A stretch of 64,000 bases of DNA from Elioraea tepidiphila DSM 17972 (GTDB lineage Bacteria > Pseudomonadota > Alphaproteobacteria > Acetobacterales > Acetobacteraceae), in the NCBI RefSeq assembly GCF_000378465.1, contig NZ_KB899910.1, forward strand, positions 1 to 64,000. Reading direction: 5' to 3'. The notes below the pieces were generated by a model that was not told the DNA's origin, made no database searches, and saw only the letters and a list, made by a program, of their open reading frames with translations. Shown here in pieces: positions 9,286 through 19,811 of the stretch. How positions within the stretch are numbered: the first letter of the stretch is position 1; each line of letters begins with the position of its first letter. A program made the position numbers and the translations under genes.

Positions 9286-10470
9286 TCACTCCGCGGCAGG
9301 AACGATGGCGAATCGGGCGGCGACCGTGTCGGCGGCCCAGTCGAGCCAGGGCAGCACGGCCTCGATGTCGGCGGTCTCGACCGTCGCCCCGCCCCAGAGC
9401 CGGAGCCCCGGCGGCGCATCGCGATAGCCGCCCGCGTCCAGCGCCACGCCCTCCTTCTCCAGCAGCGATGCGATCGCCTTCGCCGCCTCCGCCTGGGTCT
9501 CGGCGGGCAGGCGCGCGAACCAGGGCGCGGTGATCGACAGGCAGATCGAGGTGCAGGAGCGCGTCGCCGGATCCTCGGCGAGGAAGGTGTAGTTGGGTGT
9601 CGCATCGATCCAGCGCGCGACCGCGGCGAGATTCGCCTCCGCGCGCGCGATCAGCGCCGGCAGACCCCCGATCGCCTCGGCCCAGCGCAGCCCGTCCAGC
9701 GCATCCTCGACGCAGAGCATCGAGGGCGTGTTGATCGTCTCGCCCTTGAAGATGCCCTCGATCAGCTTCCCGCCCGAGACGAGCCGGAACACCTTCGGCA
9801 GCGGCCAGGCCGGCTTGTGGCTGAGCAGCCGCTCCACCGCGCGCGGCGACAGCGCCAGCATCCCGTGCGCCGCCTCGCCGCCCAGCACCTTCTGCCAGGA
9901 CCAGGTGACGACATCGAGCCGATCCCACGGCAGCGCCATCGCGAACGCCGCCGAGGTCGCGTCGCAGATCGCGAGGCCCTGCCGGTCGGGCGCGATCCAG
10001 TCCCCGTTCGGCACGCGCACGCCCGAGGTCGTGCCGTTCCAGGTGAAGACGACGTCGCGCGACCAGTCCACGGCGCCGAGATCGGGCAGACGGCCGTAGG
10101 GGGCGGACAGCACGCGATGCTCCAGCTTCAACTGCTTCGCGACATCCGCGGCCCAGCCCTCGCCGAAGCTCTCGAACGCGAGCACATCGACCGGGCGCGG
10201 GCCGAGCAGGGTCCACATCGCCATCTCGACCGCGCCGGTGTCGGAGCCCGGCACGATGCCGAGCCGCCACTCGGCCGGCAGGCCGAGGATCGCGCGCGAC
10301 CGGTCGATCACCTCGGCGAGCTTCGCCTTCGGTCCCTTGGCGCGGTGGCTGCGCCCGAGCGCGGCGCCCTCCAGCGCGGCGAGCGACCAGCCCGGCCGCT
10401 TGGCGCAGGGGCCGGAGGAGAACCGCGGATTGTGGGGACGGACAGACGGATGCGTGGCGTCGTGCGCCAT
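9286..10470 (-). CDS. serC: Phosphoserine aminotransferase
   Basis: 394 residues from ATG 10470, preceded by AAGGGAG on the minus strand. It is a class V PLP-dependent aminotransferase. The PLP lysine is in the WSWQKVLGG motif; [14 protein letters not shown] at the N-terminus and [16 protein letters not shown] mark the long alphaproteobacterial/archaeal SerC branch rather than the E. coli type. It turns 3-phosphohydroxypyruvate and glutamate into O-phosphoserine. It is the first gene of serC-serA. The intergenic region toward the divergent cyclic-di-GMP gene carries a 12-bp perfect palindrome (10578-10589). Confidence 0.94.
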   Translation of the reverse strand: MAHDATHPSVRPHNPRFSSGPCAKRPGWSLAALEGAALGRSHRAKGPKAKLAEVIDRSRAILGLPAEWRLGIVPGSDTGAVEMAMWTLLGPRPVDVLAFESFGEGWAADVAKQLKLEHRVLSAPYGRLPDLGAVDWSRDVVFTWNGTTSGVRVPNGDWIAPDRQGLAICDATSAAFAMALPWDRLDVVTWSWQKVLGGEAAHGMLALSPRAVERLLSHKPAWPLPKVFRLVSGGKLIEGIFKGETINTPSMLCVEDALDGLRWAEAIGGLPALIARAEANLAAVARWIDATPNYTFLAEDPATRSCTSICLSITAPWFARLPAETQAEAAKAIASLLEKEGVALDAGGYRDAPPGLRLWGGATVETADIEAVLPWLDWAADTVAARFAIVPAAE

Positions 10471-10577
10471 GGCGGATGCTCCCTTCCAGAAGCGAAGCGT
10501 CCCGGTGGGGGGACGTGACCCGCCGTGGCGCTTACTCCCGCGCCGGCCGCAACGCAAGCATGACTTTTGTCAAGTCG

Positions 10578-10589
10578 CCGCTTAAGCGG
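10578..10589. promoter_or_regulatory. Perfect 12-bp palindrome between divergent serC and the EAL gene
   Basis: CCGCTTAAGCGG sits in the 149-base gap. Beside it, 10568-10573 reads TTGACA on the minus strand, a textbook -35 for serC, although no good -10 follows. GACTT and AAGTC arms (10562-10576) make a second small dyad. This could be an operator for either gene; no known regulator consensus was matched. Confidence 0.35.
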
Positions 10590-10619
10590 GTGTTCAGCCT
10601 CGCGGCCTAGGGTCGGGCC

Positions 10620-12506
10620 ATGCCGCCTGCCCCATTGCCGCCCGATGAATTCGAACGCCTGACAGCCTTGCGCGCGCTCGAGATCCTCGACACGCCCGCG
10701 GATGAGCGGTTCGACGTGTTCACCCGGCTCGCCGCCCGCGCGGCGGGAACGCCGATGGCGGCGCTGTCGCTGCTGGATGCCGATCGGCAGGTGCTGATCT
10801 CGACGGTGGGTCTGGCCGAACGCGAGATGCCGCGCGATATCTCGTTGTGCGGCTACACGATCCTCACGCCTGACCGGCCCCTGGTGGTTCCTGACGCGAC
10901 GCGCGATCCGCGCTTCGCCGACAATCCCATGGTCGCCGGCCCGCCCGGCATCCGGTTCTATGCCGGCATGCCCGTGCGCGGCCCGTCCGGCCATGCGCTG
11001 GGCGCCCTTTGTGTGGCGGACCTCTCGCCGCGCATCCTCCCGCCAGAGGTGATGGATACGCTCGCCGATCTCGCCCGCGGCGTCGCCGATGCAGTCGCGA
11101 TGCGCGGCACCACCCGGCGCCTCGCCCGCCTCGCCGCCTCCGATACGCTCGCCGCGCTCGCCGATGCGACCACGTTCGATCAGTGGCTGCGCGACCTCGT
11201 GACACCCCACGGCGTGACGCCCCATGCCGTGCTCTGCGTGGACCTCGACCGGTTCGCGACGATCAATCATCTCTTCGGGCATGGCGCCGGCGATGCCGTG
11301 CTGGGCGAGGCGGTGGCCCGGATTGCGGGGGCGCTCGGCGGCAGCGACCTGCTCGCGCGCCTCGGCGGCGACAGTTTCGCCGTGCTGGTGCGCGATCCTG
11401 CGGCAGCGGCCGCGACCGCCCACCGCATCCAGGCTGCATTCTCCCGCCCCTTCGCGATCATGGGCCAGCCGTTCCCGCTCAACGTCTCGATCGGCGCGGC
11501 CACGTGCCCCCACGACGACCAGAACCCCGAGCGCGTTGCCGAACTCGCCGAGCTCGCGCTGGTCGCGGCCAAGGCGCGCGGTCGCAACCGCGTCGCCCTC
11601 GCGCGCGACTGCCCCGACGAGATCGCTCACCTGCATCCGCGGCGCGGGCCGAAGGGCATCGCCAGCGCGCTGCGGGCCGCCCTGATCCCGGGCGGGCAGG
11701 AACCGTTCAGCCTGGCCTGGCAGCCGGTTGCCCATGCGGCGACCGGCGCGCTCACCGCGCTCGAGGCTTTGATCCGCTGGCCACGTCCGGGGCGCAAGCC
11801 CCTGATGCCGGGCGAGTTCATTGCCGTCGCGGAGGCGCGCGGCCTGATCGCGCCACTGGATCGCTGGGTGCTGCGCACCGCCTGCACCGAGGCGGCGCGC
11901 TGGGCTGTAGCGGCGCCGCTCGCGGTCAACGTCTCGCCGCCCAACCTGTTCCTCGCCGACAGCGTTCGCTTCGTCGAGGGGGTGCTGCGCGAGAGCGGGC
12001 TCGCGCCCACGCGCCTCACACTGGAGGTCACCGAGGGCGTGCTCATGCACGACAGCGCCGCGGCACTCGCCGCGATCAACAACCTGCGCGCGCTTGGCGT
12101 GCGGGTGGCCCTCGACGATTTCGGCGCCGGGCACGCCTCGTTCGGCTATCTGCGCGACTTCCCCTTCGACAAGATCAAGCTCGACCGCGAGCTGGTGGCA
12201 CGCGCACCCGCCTGCCGCCGCTCGCTCGCGCTGCTGCGCGCGGTGCTGCGGCTCGCGCGCGATCTCGGCGCGGCGACGGTGGCGGAGGGCGTGGAGACGG
12301 AAGCCCAGGCCGCTTTCCTGCGCGCCGAGGGCGTGGACTCGTTGCAGGGCTGGCTCATCGGCCGGCCCGGGCCTGTGCCGGCCGAGATCGTGACGGGTCT
12401 CGGCGCGCCCCGCCGCGCGCCGGACTGGATCCAGGCCGAACCCCAGGGCACGCCACGCCGGCGGGGCACCCCGCCGCGGCTGAGGCCATCGCGCGCCGCC
12501 GGCTGA
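10620..12506 (+). CDS. GAF-GGDEF-EAL protein, probable cyclic-di-GMP phosphodiesterase
   Basis: 628 residues. The N-terminal GAF sensor (about 10-160) has the ADERFDVFTRLA and FYAGMPVR signatures. A GGDEF domain (about 170-330) has the signature changed to G-G-D-S-F (249-253), so the glutamate needed for diguanylate cyclase activity is missing. The C-terminal EAL domain (about 345-595) is complete in its landmarks: E382-A-L, NVSP, LEVTEG, DDFGAG, IKLDRELV, AEGVET and LQGWLIGRP. From family knowledge the protein should hydrolyse c-di-GMP, with GAF and the inactive GGDEF as regulatory modules. It is cytoplasmic, with no transmembrane helix. The tail after about 600 is Arg/Pro-rich. It converges with the PhzF-like gene, with 4 bases between the stops. 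Confidence 0.88.
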   Translation: MPPAPLPPDEFERLTALRALEILDTPADERFDVFTRLAARAAGTPMAALSLLDADRQVLISTVGLAEREMPRDISLCGYTILTPDRPLVVPDATRDPRFADNPMVAGPPGIRFYAGMPVRGPSGHALGALCVADLSPRILPPEVMDTLADLARGVADAVAMRGTTRRLARLAASDTLAALADATTFDQWLRDLVTPHGVTPHAVLCVDLDRFATINHLFGHGAGDAVLGEAVARIAGALGGSDLLARLGGDSFAVLVRDPAAAAATAHRIQAAFSRPFAIMGQPFPLNVSIGAATCPHDDQNPERVAELAELALVAAKARGRNRVALARDCPDEIAHLHPRRGPKGIASALRAALIPGGQEPFSLAWQPVAHAATGALTALEALIRWPRPGRKPLMPGEFIAVAEARGLIAPLDRWVLRTACTEAARWAVAAPLAVNVSPPNLFLADSVRFVEGVLRESGLAPTRLTLEVTEGVLMHDSAAALAAINNLRALGVRVALDDFGAGHASFGYLRDFPFDKIKLDRELVARAPACRRSLALLRAVLRLARDLGAATVAEGVETEAQAAFLRAEGVDSLQGWLIGRPGPVPAEIVTGLGAPRRAPDWIQAEPQGTPRRRGTPPRLRPSRAAG

Positions 12507-12510
12507 CGGC

Positions 12511-13314
12511 TCACTCCGCGTCGAGCCCGACGATCTCGCCGCGCGCGTAGAGCCGCGCCGCGCCGCCCATCAGCACGCGCGCGCCGGCGAGGCGGCAGTG
12601 CAGCACTCCGCCACGACGTGACGCCTGCACACAGGTGAGCCGGTCGCGGCCGAGCCGCGCGGCCCAGTACGGCACGAGCTGCACATGCGCGGCCCCCGTC
12701 ACCGGATCCTCCGGGATGCCGATCTTCGCCGCGAAGTAGCGACTCACCACGTCCGCCCCGTTGTCGCCCGGCGCGGTCGCGATCAGCCGCGACGTCTCGC
12801 CCGGCAGCGCGGCGACGCGCGCGTGATCGGGGGCGAGGCGGCGCACGGTGTCGGGCTCGTCGAACACCGCGATCCAGTCGCGCGCCTTCCACACCTCGCG
12901 CGGGGCCGCGCCGAGCGCCTCGACAAGCCCGGCAGGCGCCTCCGCCCGCGCGGGCGGATCGGCCGGGAAGTCGAGCACGTAGCGCTGGTCCTCGCGCGTC
13001 ACGCGCAGCTCGCCCGAGAGGGTGCGGAACGTGAAGGGCGGGGCGAGGCCGCGCTCGGTGTCGAGCACGAAGGCCGTGGCGAGCGTGGCGTGGCCGCAGA
13101 GGGTGACCTCGATCGTGGGCGTGAACCAGCGCAGACGCAGGCCCGCCGGTTCGGCGACCACGAAGGCGGTCTCGCTGAGATTGTGCTCGGCGGCGATGCC
13201 TTGCAGCACCGCGTCCGGCAGCCAGGCCTCGAGCGGCACGACCGCGGCAGGGTTGCCGGCGAAGGGCCGGTCGGCGAAGGCATCGACGATGTAGAGCGGC
13301 AGACGCTGCATCAT
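12511..13314 (-). CDS. PhzF-family isomerase/epimerase-like protein
   Basis: 267 residues. The PhzF fold is recognised by IVDAFADRPFAGNPAAVV, the acid-base Glu48 in AEHNLSETAFV, the RWFTPTIEVTLCGHAT motif and the second-half EDPVTGAAH. In PhzF the equivalent Glu drives isomerisation of dihydro-hydroxyanthranilate, but most members are not phenazine genes and no other phz gene is nearby, so the substrate is unknown. Two ATGs stand in tandem (13314 and 13311); the first overlaps the thiD stop as ATGA, which indicates translational coupling. It is the last gene of the long minus-strand block. Confidence 0.85.
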   Translation of the reverse strand: MMQRLPLYIVDAFADRPFAGNPAAVVPLEAWLPDAVLQGIAAEHNLSETAFVVAEPAGLRLRWFTPTIEVTLCGHATLATAFVLDTERGLAPPFTFRTLSGELRVTREDQRYVLDFPADPPARAEAPAGLVEALGAAPREVWKARDWIAVFDEPDTVRRLAPDHARVAALPGETSRLIATAPGDNGADVVSRYFAAKIGIPEDPVTGAAHVQLVPYWAARLGRDRLTCVQASRRGGVLHCRLAGARVLMGGAARLYARGEIVGLDAE

Positions 13315-14132
13315 GCGCGCGACAGCGCGGCGAGCCGCGCCGGATCGACCGTCACCGCGTGGTTGAGCGGCCCGTGCCCCCGGCCATAGCCGGGGGCGGA
13401 GGCCATCGCCATCAGCACGTAGTGGCGCGCGCGGATCACCGCATCCCGCAGCGTCATCCCCTGGGCGAGACCCGCCGCTATCGCCGATGCCAGCGTGCAG
13501 CCGGTGCCGTGGGTGTGGCGCGTCTCGACGCGCGCGCTCTCGAAGGTCTCGATCCCCTCCGCCGTGGCGAGCAGGTCGGTCACCCGTTCGCCCGGCAGGT
13601 GCCCGCCCTTCACCAGCACCGCGCGCGCGCCCATCCGCAGCAGCGCCTCCGCCGCGCGGCGCATGCCGTCGAGATCCAGGATCGCCGCGCCCGCGAGCGC
13701 CTCGGCCTCGGGGACGTTGGGGGTGATCACGGCGGCGAGCGGGAGCAACAGGCGTGTCAGCGCATCGACCGCGCTCTCCTCCAGCAGCCGGTGCCCGCCC
13801 TTCGCCACCATCACCGGATCGACCACGATCGGCACCGGCGGATCGAGCTCGCCCAGTTCCTCCGCCACCGCCTCGATCACGGCGGCGTCGTGCAGCATCC
13901 CGGTCTTGACCGCATCGACGCCGAGATCGGCGAGCACCACGTCCATCTGCTCGCGGATGAAGCCGGGCGGCACCGGGAACACGTTCGAGACGCCCTCGGT
14001 GTTCTGCGCCGTCAGCGCGGTGATCGCGGTCATGGCGAAGGCATCCAGCGCGGTCACGGCCTTGATGTCGGCCTGGATGCCCGCGCCGCCGCCCGAGTCC
14101 GACCCGGCGACGATCAGCACGCGCCCCTTCAC
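13311..14132 (-). CDS. thiD: Hydroxymethylpyrimidine/phosphomethylpyrimidine kinase
   Basis: 273 residues from GTG 14132, which overlaps the glmM stop as GTGA. It is a ribokinase-fold kinase: the start [21 protein letters not shown] binds the pyrimidine, [10 protein letters not shown] is the conserved middle motif, and [17 protein letters not shown] is the anion-hole/catalytic segment. It phosphorylates HMP and HMP-P for thiamine pyrophosphate synthesis in the cytoplasm. No other thiamine gene is nearby, so this looks like a solitary thiD. Its stop overlaps the next gene, also by 4 bases. Confidence 0.94.
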   Translation of the reverse strand: MKGRVLIVAGSDSGGGAGIQADIKAVTALDAFAMTAITALTAQNTEGVSNVFPVPPGFIREQMDVVLADLGVDAVKTGMLHDAAVIEAVAEELGELDPPVPIVVDPVMVAKGGHRLLEESAVDALTRLLLPLAAVITPNVPEAEALAGAAILDLDGMRRAAEALLRMGARAVLVKGGHLPGERVTDLLATAEGIETFESARVETRHTHGTGCTLASAIAAGLAQGMTLRDAVIRARHYVLMAMASAPGYGRGHGPLNHAVTVDPARLAALSRA

Positions 14133-15517
14133 GCTGCCTCCTCGTGGCCGATCACCGCCTCGATCACGCCGACCAGCGCATCGAGCACGCGCTCCATCAG
14201 CGCCTCGTCCTCGGCCTCCGCCATCACCCGCACCAGGGGCTCGGTGCCGGAGCGGCGGATCAGGAGCCGCCCCTTCCCCGCCAGCGCGGCCTCGGCCTCG
14301 GCCACGGCGCGGCGCACCGAGGGATGCTCCAGCGGTGAGACGCCCCGGTGGCGGACATTGCGCAGGCGCTGCGGCAGCGGCTCGAACTGGCGGCAGACGG
14401 CCGAGGCGGGCTTGCCGGTCTCGACGATCACGGCGAGCACCTGCAAGGCCGCCACCAGCCCGTCGCCGGTGGTGGCGAAGTCCGACAGGATCACGTGGCC
14501 CGACTGCTCGCCGCCCAGGTTGAACCCGGCCTCGCGCATCCGCTCGGCGACGTAGCGGTCGCCGACGTTGGTGCGTTCGAGCGCGAGCCCGCGCGCGGCG
14601 AGGAAGCGTTCGAGCCCCATGTTGCTCATCTGCGTCGCGACCACGCCGCCGCCGGCGAGCCGGCCCGCGCGCGCCCAGGCATCGGCGATCAGCGCGAGCA
14701 GCTGGTCGCCGTCCACGATCCGCCCGGCCTCGTCGGCGAGGATCAGCCGGTCGGCATCGCCGTCGAGCGCGATGCCGAGATCGGCCCCCTGCGCCACCAC
14801 CTGCGCGCGCATGTGCTCGGGCACGGTGGAGCCGCAGTCGCGGTTGATGTTGAACCCGTCGGGCTTCACCGCGAGCGGGATGACGGTCGCGCCGAGCTCG
14901 GCGAGGATCGTCGGCGCGACGCGATAGGCGGCGCCGTTGGCGCAATCGACGACGATGCGCAGCCCGTCGAGCCGCAGCGTGCGCGGGAAGGTCGCCTTGG
15001 CCGCCTCGATGTAGCGGCCGGCCGCGTCCTCGAGCCGCTGCGCGCGGCCGAGCTCGGCCGGCGGGGCGAGCGCATCCGAGAGCGAACCGCCCTCCATCAG
15101 CCGCTCGATCTCGGCCTCGGTGGTGTCTGAGAGCTTCCAGCCATCGGGGCCGAACAGCTTGATGCCGTTGTCCTCGAAGCTGTTGTGGCTGGCCGAGATC
15201 ATCACGCCGAGATCGGCGCGCAAGCTGCGCGTCAGCATCGCGATCGCCGGCGTGGGCAGCGGGCCGACCAGCATCACGTCCATGCCCATGGAGATGAAGC
15301 CGGCCGTCAGCGCCGGCTCGACCATGTAGCCGGAGAGGCGGGTGTCCTTGCCGATCACCACGCGATGGCGGTGCGCGGGGTCGGCGCGGCGGAACGCGAC
15401 CGCGGCCGCCTGGCCGAGCAGCAGGGCAGTGCCCGCCTCCATCGGCGGGGTGTTGGCGCGGCCGCGCACGCCGTCCGTGCCAAACAGCCGCCGCGTGATG
15501 CCCTTGCCGCCGTCCAT
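14129..15517 (-). CDS. glmM: Phosphoglucosamine mutase
   Basis: 462 residues. It converts glucosamine-6-phosphate to glucosamine-1-phosphate for UDP-GlcNAc, and so for peptidoglycan and LPS. All four alpha-D-phosphohexomutase landmarks are present: the N-terminal [10 protein letters not shown], the phosphoserine loop ISASHN with Ser110, the metal loop DGDADR (252-257) and the phosphate-binding [12 protein letters not shown]. Length and order match the glmM family rather than phosphomannomutase. It lies 26 bases after folP, the classic ftsH-folP-glmM order. Confidence 0.96.
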   Translation of the reverse strand: MDGGKGITRRLFGTDGVRGRANTPPMEAGTALLLGQAAAVAFRRADPAHRHRVVIGKDTRLSGYMVEPALTAGFISMGMDVMLVGPLPTPAIAMLTRSLRADLGVMISASHNSFEDNGIKLFGPDGWKLSDTTEAEIERLMEGGSLSDALAPPAELGRAQRLEDAAGRYIEAAKATFPRTLRLDGLRIVVDCANGAAYRVAPTILAELGATVIPLAVKPDGFNINRDCGSTVPEHMRAQVVAQGADLGIALDGDADRLILADEAGRIVDGDQLLALIADAWARAGRLAGGGVVATQMSNMGLERFLAARGLALERTNVGDRYVAERMREAGFNLGGEQSGHVILSDFATTGDGLVAALQVLAVIVETGKPASAVCRQFEPLPQRLRNVRHRGVSPLEHPSVRRAVAEAEAALAGKGRLLIRRSGTEPLVRVMAEAEDEALMERVLDALVGVIEAVIGHEEAA

Positions 15518-15543
15518 CGCCGTCTCCTTCGTTCAGGCTCCGC

Positions 15544-16506
15544 TCAGCCGCCCGCGATCGCGCGCCAGACCCTGAGCGCCTGCACCGTCTCGGCCACGTC
15601 ATGCACCCTGAGGATCGAGGCTCCGTTTATCGCCGCCCAGAGCGCCGCCGCCAAGCTTCCCGGCAGCCGCGCCTTGGGGTCGGGCGCGCCGCCGTAATGG
15701 CCGATGAAGCGCTTGCGCGACGCGCCGACCAGCAGCGGCCGGCCGAAGCCGCGGAACAGCCTGAGCCGTCGCAGCAGCTCGAGGTTGTGCTCGGCGGTCT
15801 TGGCGAAGCCGAGTCCCGGATCGAGGATGATCCGCCCGCGCGCGATCCCCGCCTGTTCGGCGGCGGCGAGCCGGTCGGCGAGCTCGTCGTGCACGTCGAG
15901 CGCAACATCGTCGTAGGTCGCGAGCGCGTTCATGGTCGCGGGCGTGCCGCGCATGTGCATCAGCACCACCGGGCAGTCGGCATCGGCGATCACGCCCGCG
16001 GCGGCCGGATCGTGGGTCAGCCCGGAGACGTCGTTGACGATGCGCGCGCCGGCGGCCAGCGCCGCCTGCATGGTGGCGGCATTCCGCGTATCGACCGAGA
16101 CCGGCGCGCGCCCGGCCAGCGCCGCCACCACCGGCACGATCCGGCCGATCTCCTCGGCCGGCGGGATGCGCTCCGCGCCCGGCCGTGTGCTCTCGCCGCC
16201 GATGTCGAGGATGTCGGCGCCGGCGTCCACCATCGCCTCGCCGGCAGCGATCGCGTCATCGGCCCGGAAGTGATCGCCGCCGTCCGAAAAGCTGTCCGGG
16301 GTGACATTGATCACGCCCATCACCAGGGGCCGGTCGGCTGGCAGGCCGGGCAGGATCGGCGGCGGCGCGGCCTCGCAGGCGGCGGCGAGCGCGGCCCACG
16401 CGGCAGGCACCTGCGTCACGACGCGGTCCTCGAGGACGCGCGTGCCCTCGCGCAGGATCAGCCGGCTCGCGCCGCCCGGCAGCGGCTCGAGATAGCGCCG
16501 CGGCAA
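15544..16506 (-). CDS. folP: Dihydropteroate synthase
   Basis: 320 residues. It condenses pterin pyrophosphate with p-aminobenzoate in folate synthesis. Diagnostic motifs are MGVINVTPDSFSDGG, DIGGESTRPGA, NDVSGLTHD, VLMHMRGTP, DPGLGFAKTAEHN, LVGASRKRFIG and the final IxRVHDV. The N-terminal 60 residues (RRYLEPLPGG and onward) are an extension often seen in alphaproteobacterial FolP. No ATG precedes this extension, and the best start is TTG 16506, 6 bases after the ftsH stop. It is the target of sulfonamides; the usual loops look normal. Confidence 0.93.
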   Translation of the reverse strand: MPRRYLEPLPGGASRLILREGTRVLEDRVVTQVPAAWAALAAACEAAPPPILPGLPADRPLVMGVINVTPDSFSDGGDHFRADDAIAAGEAMVDAGADILDIGGESTRPGAERIPPAEEIGRIVPVVAALAGRAPVSVDTRNAATMQAALAAGARIVNDVSGLTHDPAAAGVIADADCPVVLMHMRGTPATMNALATYDDVALDVHDELADRLAAAEQAGIARGRIILDPGLGFAKTAEHNLELLRRLRLFRGFGRPLLVGASRKRFIGHYGGAPDPKARLPGSLAAALWAAINGASILRVHDVAETVQALRVWRAIAGG

Positions 16507-16512
16507 GCGGCC

Positions 16513-18453
16513 TCAGACGTTCGGCTGCGGCTGCGGCCCGAGGGCGCCCGGGGCGCCGCCGGATTTCGGGACGCGCCCGGAGGTCGGCACCGAGGCGCGC
16601 CGCTGGTCGGGCTGCGGCGCCTCCTCGGCCGGCTTGCGCACGATCTGCTCGCCGGCGAGCAGCGCCCGGATCTCCTCGCCCGACAGCGTCTCGAACTCGA
16701 GCAGGCCCTTGGCCAGCGTGTCGAGATCCTCGCGCCGCTCGGTCAGGATGCGCTTCGCGGTGGCGTAGGCCTCGTCGATGATGCGCTTGATCTCGCGGTC
16801 GATCTCCTGCGCCGTCGCCTCGGAGATGTGTTTCGACTGCGTGACGGAATGGCCGAGGAACACCTCCTGGCTGTTCTCGCCATAGGCGATCATGCCGAGC
16901 TTGTCGGACATGCCCCACTCGGTGACCATGCGCCGCGCCTGGTCGGTCGCCATCTTGATGTCGCCGGCGGCCCCGTTCGACACGCGGTCGGGGCCGAACA
17001 CGATCTCCTCCGCCGCGCGTCCACCCATCGCCATGGCGAGCTCCTGGAGGAGCTTCGACTTGTGCTTGGAGTAGCGGTCGCCTTCGGGCAGCGACATCAC
17101 GAGCCCGAGCGCGCGGCCGCGCGGGATGATGGTCGCCTTGTGCACGGGATCGCATTCGGGCATCGAGAGCGCGACCAGCGCATGCCCCGCCTCGTGATAG
17201 GCGGTCATGCGCTTCTCCTCCTCGCTCATCACGAGCGACTTGCGCTCGACGCCCATCAGGACCTTGTCCTTGGCCTGCTCGAACTCGGCCATGCCGACCA
17301 CGCGCTTGCCGAGCCGCGCGGCCAGCAGCGCCGCCTCGTTGACGAGGTTGGCGAGATCGGCGCCCGAGAAGCCCGGCGTGCCGCGCGCGAGCGTCTTCGG
17401 ATCGACATCGGCGGCGAGCGGAACCTTGCGCATGTGCACGCGCAGGATCTTCTCGCGCCCGTTCACGTCCGGGTTCGGCACCACCACCTGGCGGTCGAAG
17501 CGGCCGGGGCGCAGCAGCGCGGGGTCGAGCACGTCGGGGCGGTTGGTGGCCGCGATCAGGATCACGCCCTCGTTCGACTCGAACCCGTCCATCTCGACCA
17601 GAAGCTGGTTCAGCGTCTGCTCGCGCTCGTCGTTGCCGCCGCCGAGCCCGGCGCCGCGATGGCGGCCGACCGCGTCGATCTCGTCGATGAAGATGATGCA
17701 GGGCGCGTTCTTCTTGCCCTGCTCGAACATGTCGCGCACGCGGGATGCGCCCACGCCCACGAACATCTCGACGAAATCCGAGCCCGAGATGGTGAAGAAC
17801 GGCACGTTCGCCTCGCCGGCGATCGAGCGGGCGAGCAGCGTCTTGCCGGTGCCGGGCGGGCCCACCAGCAGCACGCCCTTGGGGATCTTGCCGCCGAGCC
17901 GCTGGAACTTCTGCGGATCGCGCAGGAAGTCGACGATCTCCTGGAGCTCGCCCTTGGCCTCGTCGATGCCGGCGACGTCGTCGAAGGTGACGCGGCCCTG
18001 CTTCTCGGTCAGCAGCTTGGCGCGCGACTTCCCGAAGCCCATGGCCCGCCCGCCGCCCGACTGCATCTGGCGCATGAAGAAGATCCAGACGCCGATCAGC
18101 AGCAGCATCGGGAACCAGGAGAGCAGGTAGTGGAAGATCGGGTTGACGTCGCTCTCCTCGGGCTTGGCCACCACGCGCACGCCGCGCTCGGTCAGGCGCT
18201 GCACCGTCACCGCGCCGGAATCCTGCGGCAGGAAGGTCTGGAAGGTGCGCCCGTCGGTGAGCTGGCCGGTGACGACCCGGCCCTGGATCGTCACGTCGCG
18301 CACCTGGCCGTTGTTCACCTCGTTCAGGAAGTCGCTGTAGGCGACCTGGGTCGCCATCGTGCGCTGGCTGGACGGCTGGAACAGGTTGAACAGCGCGACC
18401 AGCAGGAGCGCGATGATCACCCAGAGGGCGAGGTTGCGACCGAAATTGCTCAC
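16513..18453 (-). CDS. ftsH: ATP-dependent zinc metalloprotease FtsH
   Basis: 646 residues. It is an inner-membrane AAA+ protease. Two transmembrane helices (about 8-25 and 106-127) flank a small periplasmic domain. The AAA module has Walker A GPPGTGKT (198-205), Walker B IIFIDEID and the second region of homology [20 protein letters not shown]. The zinc site HEAGH begins at His420. The pore motif [11 protein letters not shown] is intact. The C-terminal tail is Pro/Gly/Gln-rich, as in related bacteria. It sits in the usual tilS-ftsH-folP order and degrades membrane and regulatory proteins. Confidence 0.97.
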   Translation of the reverse strand: MSNFGRNLALWVIIALLLVALFNLFQPSSQRTMATQVAYSDFLNEVNNGQVRDVTIQGRVVTGQLTDGRTFQTFLPQDSGAVTVQRLTERGVRVVAKPEESDVNPIFHYLLSWFPMLLLIGVWIFFMRQMQSGGGRAMGFGKSRAKLLTEKQGRVTFDDVAGIDEAKGELQEIVDFLRDPQKFQRLGGKIPKGVLLVGPPGTGKTLLARSIAGEANVPFFTISGSDFVEMFVGVGASRVRDMFEQGKKNAPCIIFIDEIDAVGRHRGAGLGGGNDEREQTLNQLLVEMDGFESNEGVILIAATNRPDVLDPALLRPGRFDRQVVVPNPDVNGREKILRVHMRKVPLAADVDPKTLARGTPGFSGADLANLVNEAALLAARLGKRVVGMAEFEQAKDKVLMGVERKSLVMSEEEKRMTAYHEAGHALVALSMPECDPVHKATIIPRGRALGLVMSLPEGDRYSKHKSKLLQELAMAMGGRAAEEIVFGPDRVSNGAAGDIKMATDQARRMVTEWGMSDKLGMIAYGENSQEVFLGHSVTQSKHISEATAQEIDREIKRIIDEAYATAKRILTERREDLDTLAKGLLEFETLSGEEIRALLAGEQIVRKPAEEAPQPDQRRASVPTSGRVPKSGGAPGALGPQPQPNV

Positions 18454-18500
18454 GCGGGTGGTGTCCTCATCTGCGGCGCGTCAGGTCGCGCCCCATGCCC

Positions 18501-19811
18501 TCAAGATGGGATTGCCGAGCCCGGCGCCAATGCCGGACCGCCGGATGCCGCCACACGACCCGTTGCGGACGCAGCAACCGGCTGCGGGGGCCTGAAGACC
18601 GCGCGCATCGTCCCTCCGAAGCGGCCTGCATCATACCCGATCGGCGGCACCGCGACCAGCGTCGCGCCGTCGCGCAGCGCCGGCAGGGTGACGAGGACCA
18701 CGCGGGGCCATGCGCGCGCATGCCGGTCTGCCCGCGCGAGCGCCGCCGCCTCGCCGCCGAGCGCGCCGACCGTCAGGCCCGGGGGCGCCTCGACCTGCCA
18801 GCGCCCGTCCCAGCGCAGCCGTCCGTCCGGCGGCACGATCGCCGGCCCCGCGACGGCGGCCGGCTCGCGGCAGACCAGCCAGGTCCCGCGGCCGGGCCGG
18901 AGCAGGCAGCCGGCGGCCGTGCCCGCCGCACCGTTGCGCAGCCGTGCCAGCAGGGCCTTGACCCGCGCCGTGCGCACCGGCTGGGCATGGCCGCCGATCG
19001 CGCGCAGGAGCGCGGCAAGGACGGCGGTCGCGGTGGTGTCGTCCGCCGCCACGAGGCGCGCGACATCGAGGCGCGCGCAACCCTGCGGCAGCAGCGCGAC
19101 CGCCTCGGCAAGCAGCCGGTCGCGCGCCCTTGCCGCCGCCGCCCGCGCCACCGCCGCGGCGGCGGCCACCTCGGCGAGGGCGCGCACCCCGACCCCCTCG
19201 CCCGCCTGATCGGCGAGCGCCGCGCGCAGCCGCGCGCGCACCGAGCCGGCGGCGTTCGAGGGGTCGACGATCCAGGGCTGGCCCGCCGAGCGCAGGGCGT
19301 CGCGCAGCGCGCCCGGACTGACGCCGAGCAGCGGCCGCACCAGCCGCACGCGGCCCGCCGGGCGCGAAGGCGCCATGGCCGCGAGCCCGCCCGCGTGCGA
19401 GCCGCGCAGCCTCCGCACCAGCACGGTCTCGGCCTGATCGCCGCGGTGGTGCGCGAGCAGCAGATGGAGGCAGCCCGCCTCGGCAGCCGCATCGGCCAGG
19501 GCGGCGAGGCGTTCCGCTCGCAGCGCCTCGGCCGGGCGCGGCCCCGCAGGCCGCAGGGCCAGACGCCGCACGACGATACCGCGCGCGGCGAGCCATGCCT
19601 CCGCCAGCGCCGCTTCGGTCGCCGCGGCTTGCCGCACGCCATGATCGAGCACGAGCGCCAGCACCTGCCCGCCGCGCGACGCGACCCACTCCCGCGCCAG
19701 CAGCGCGAGGGCAAGGCTGTCGGGCCCGCCCGACACCCCGACGGCGAGCCGGGGCGCGGGCTCGAACGGCCCCGCTCCCGCGAGCGCGGCGGCGAAGGCC
19801 TCGTTCAGCAG
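18501..19811 (-). CDS. tilS: tRNA(Ile)-lysidine synthetase
   Basis: About 436 residues. It modifies C34 of the AUA-reading tRNA-Ile with lysine. The PP-loop SGGPDSLALALLA is near the N-terminus, followed by LVLDHGVR and the HHRGDQAETVLVRRLRGSH motif of the TilS family. The C-terminal half is weakly conserved, as usual. Homology should begin close to SRLLNEAFAAAL, but I find no ATG, GTG or TTG in this frame for at least 40 codons upstream. The nearest possible initiator is a CTG pair at 19811/19808 overlapping the cpoB stop at 19805. The start is therefore uncertain: a CTG start, another rare codon (GTC at 19823) or a sequencing error are all possible. Confidence 0.86.
   Translation of the reverse strand: MLNEAFAAALAGAGPFEPAPRLAVGVSGGPDSLALALLAREWVASRGGQVLALVLDHGVRQAAATEAALAEAWLAARGIVVRRLALRPAGPRPAEALRAERLAALADAAAEAGCLHLLLAHHRGDQAETVLVRRLRGSHAGGLAAMAPSRPAGRVRLVRPLLGVSPGALRDALRSAGQPWIVDPSNAAGSVRARLRAALADQAGEGVGVRALAEVAAAAAVARAAAARARDRLLAEAVALLPQGCARLDVARLVAADDTTATAVLAALLRAIGGHAQPVRTARVKALLARLRNGAAGTAAGCLLRPGRGTWLVCREPAAVAGPAIVPPDGRLRWDGRWQVEAPPGLTVGALGGEAAALARADRHARAWPRVVLVTLPALRDGATLVAVPPIGYDAGRFGGTMRAVFRPPQPVAASATGRVAASGGPALAPGSAIPS

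Noticed and set aside
12511-13314. Phenazine biosynthesis locus
   Set aside because: Only a PhzF-family protein is present, without other phz genes; most members of this family act elsewhere.
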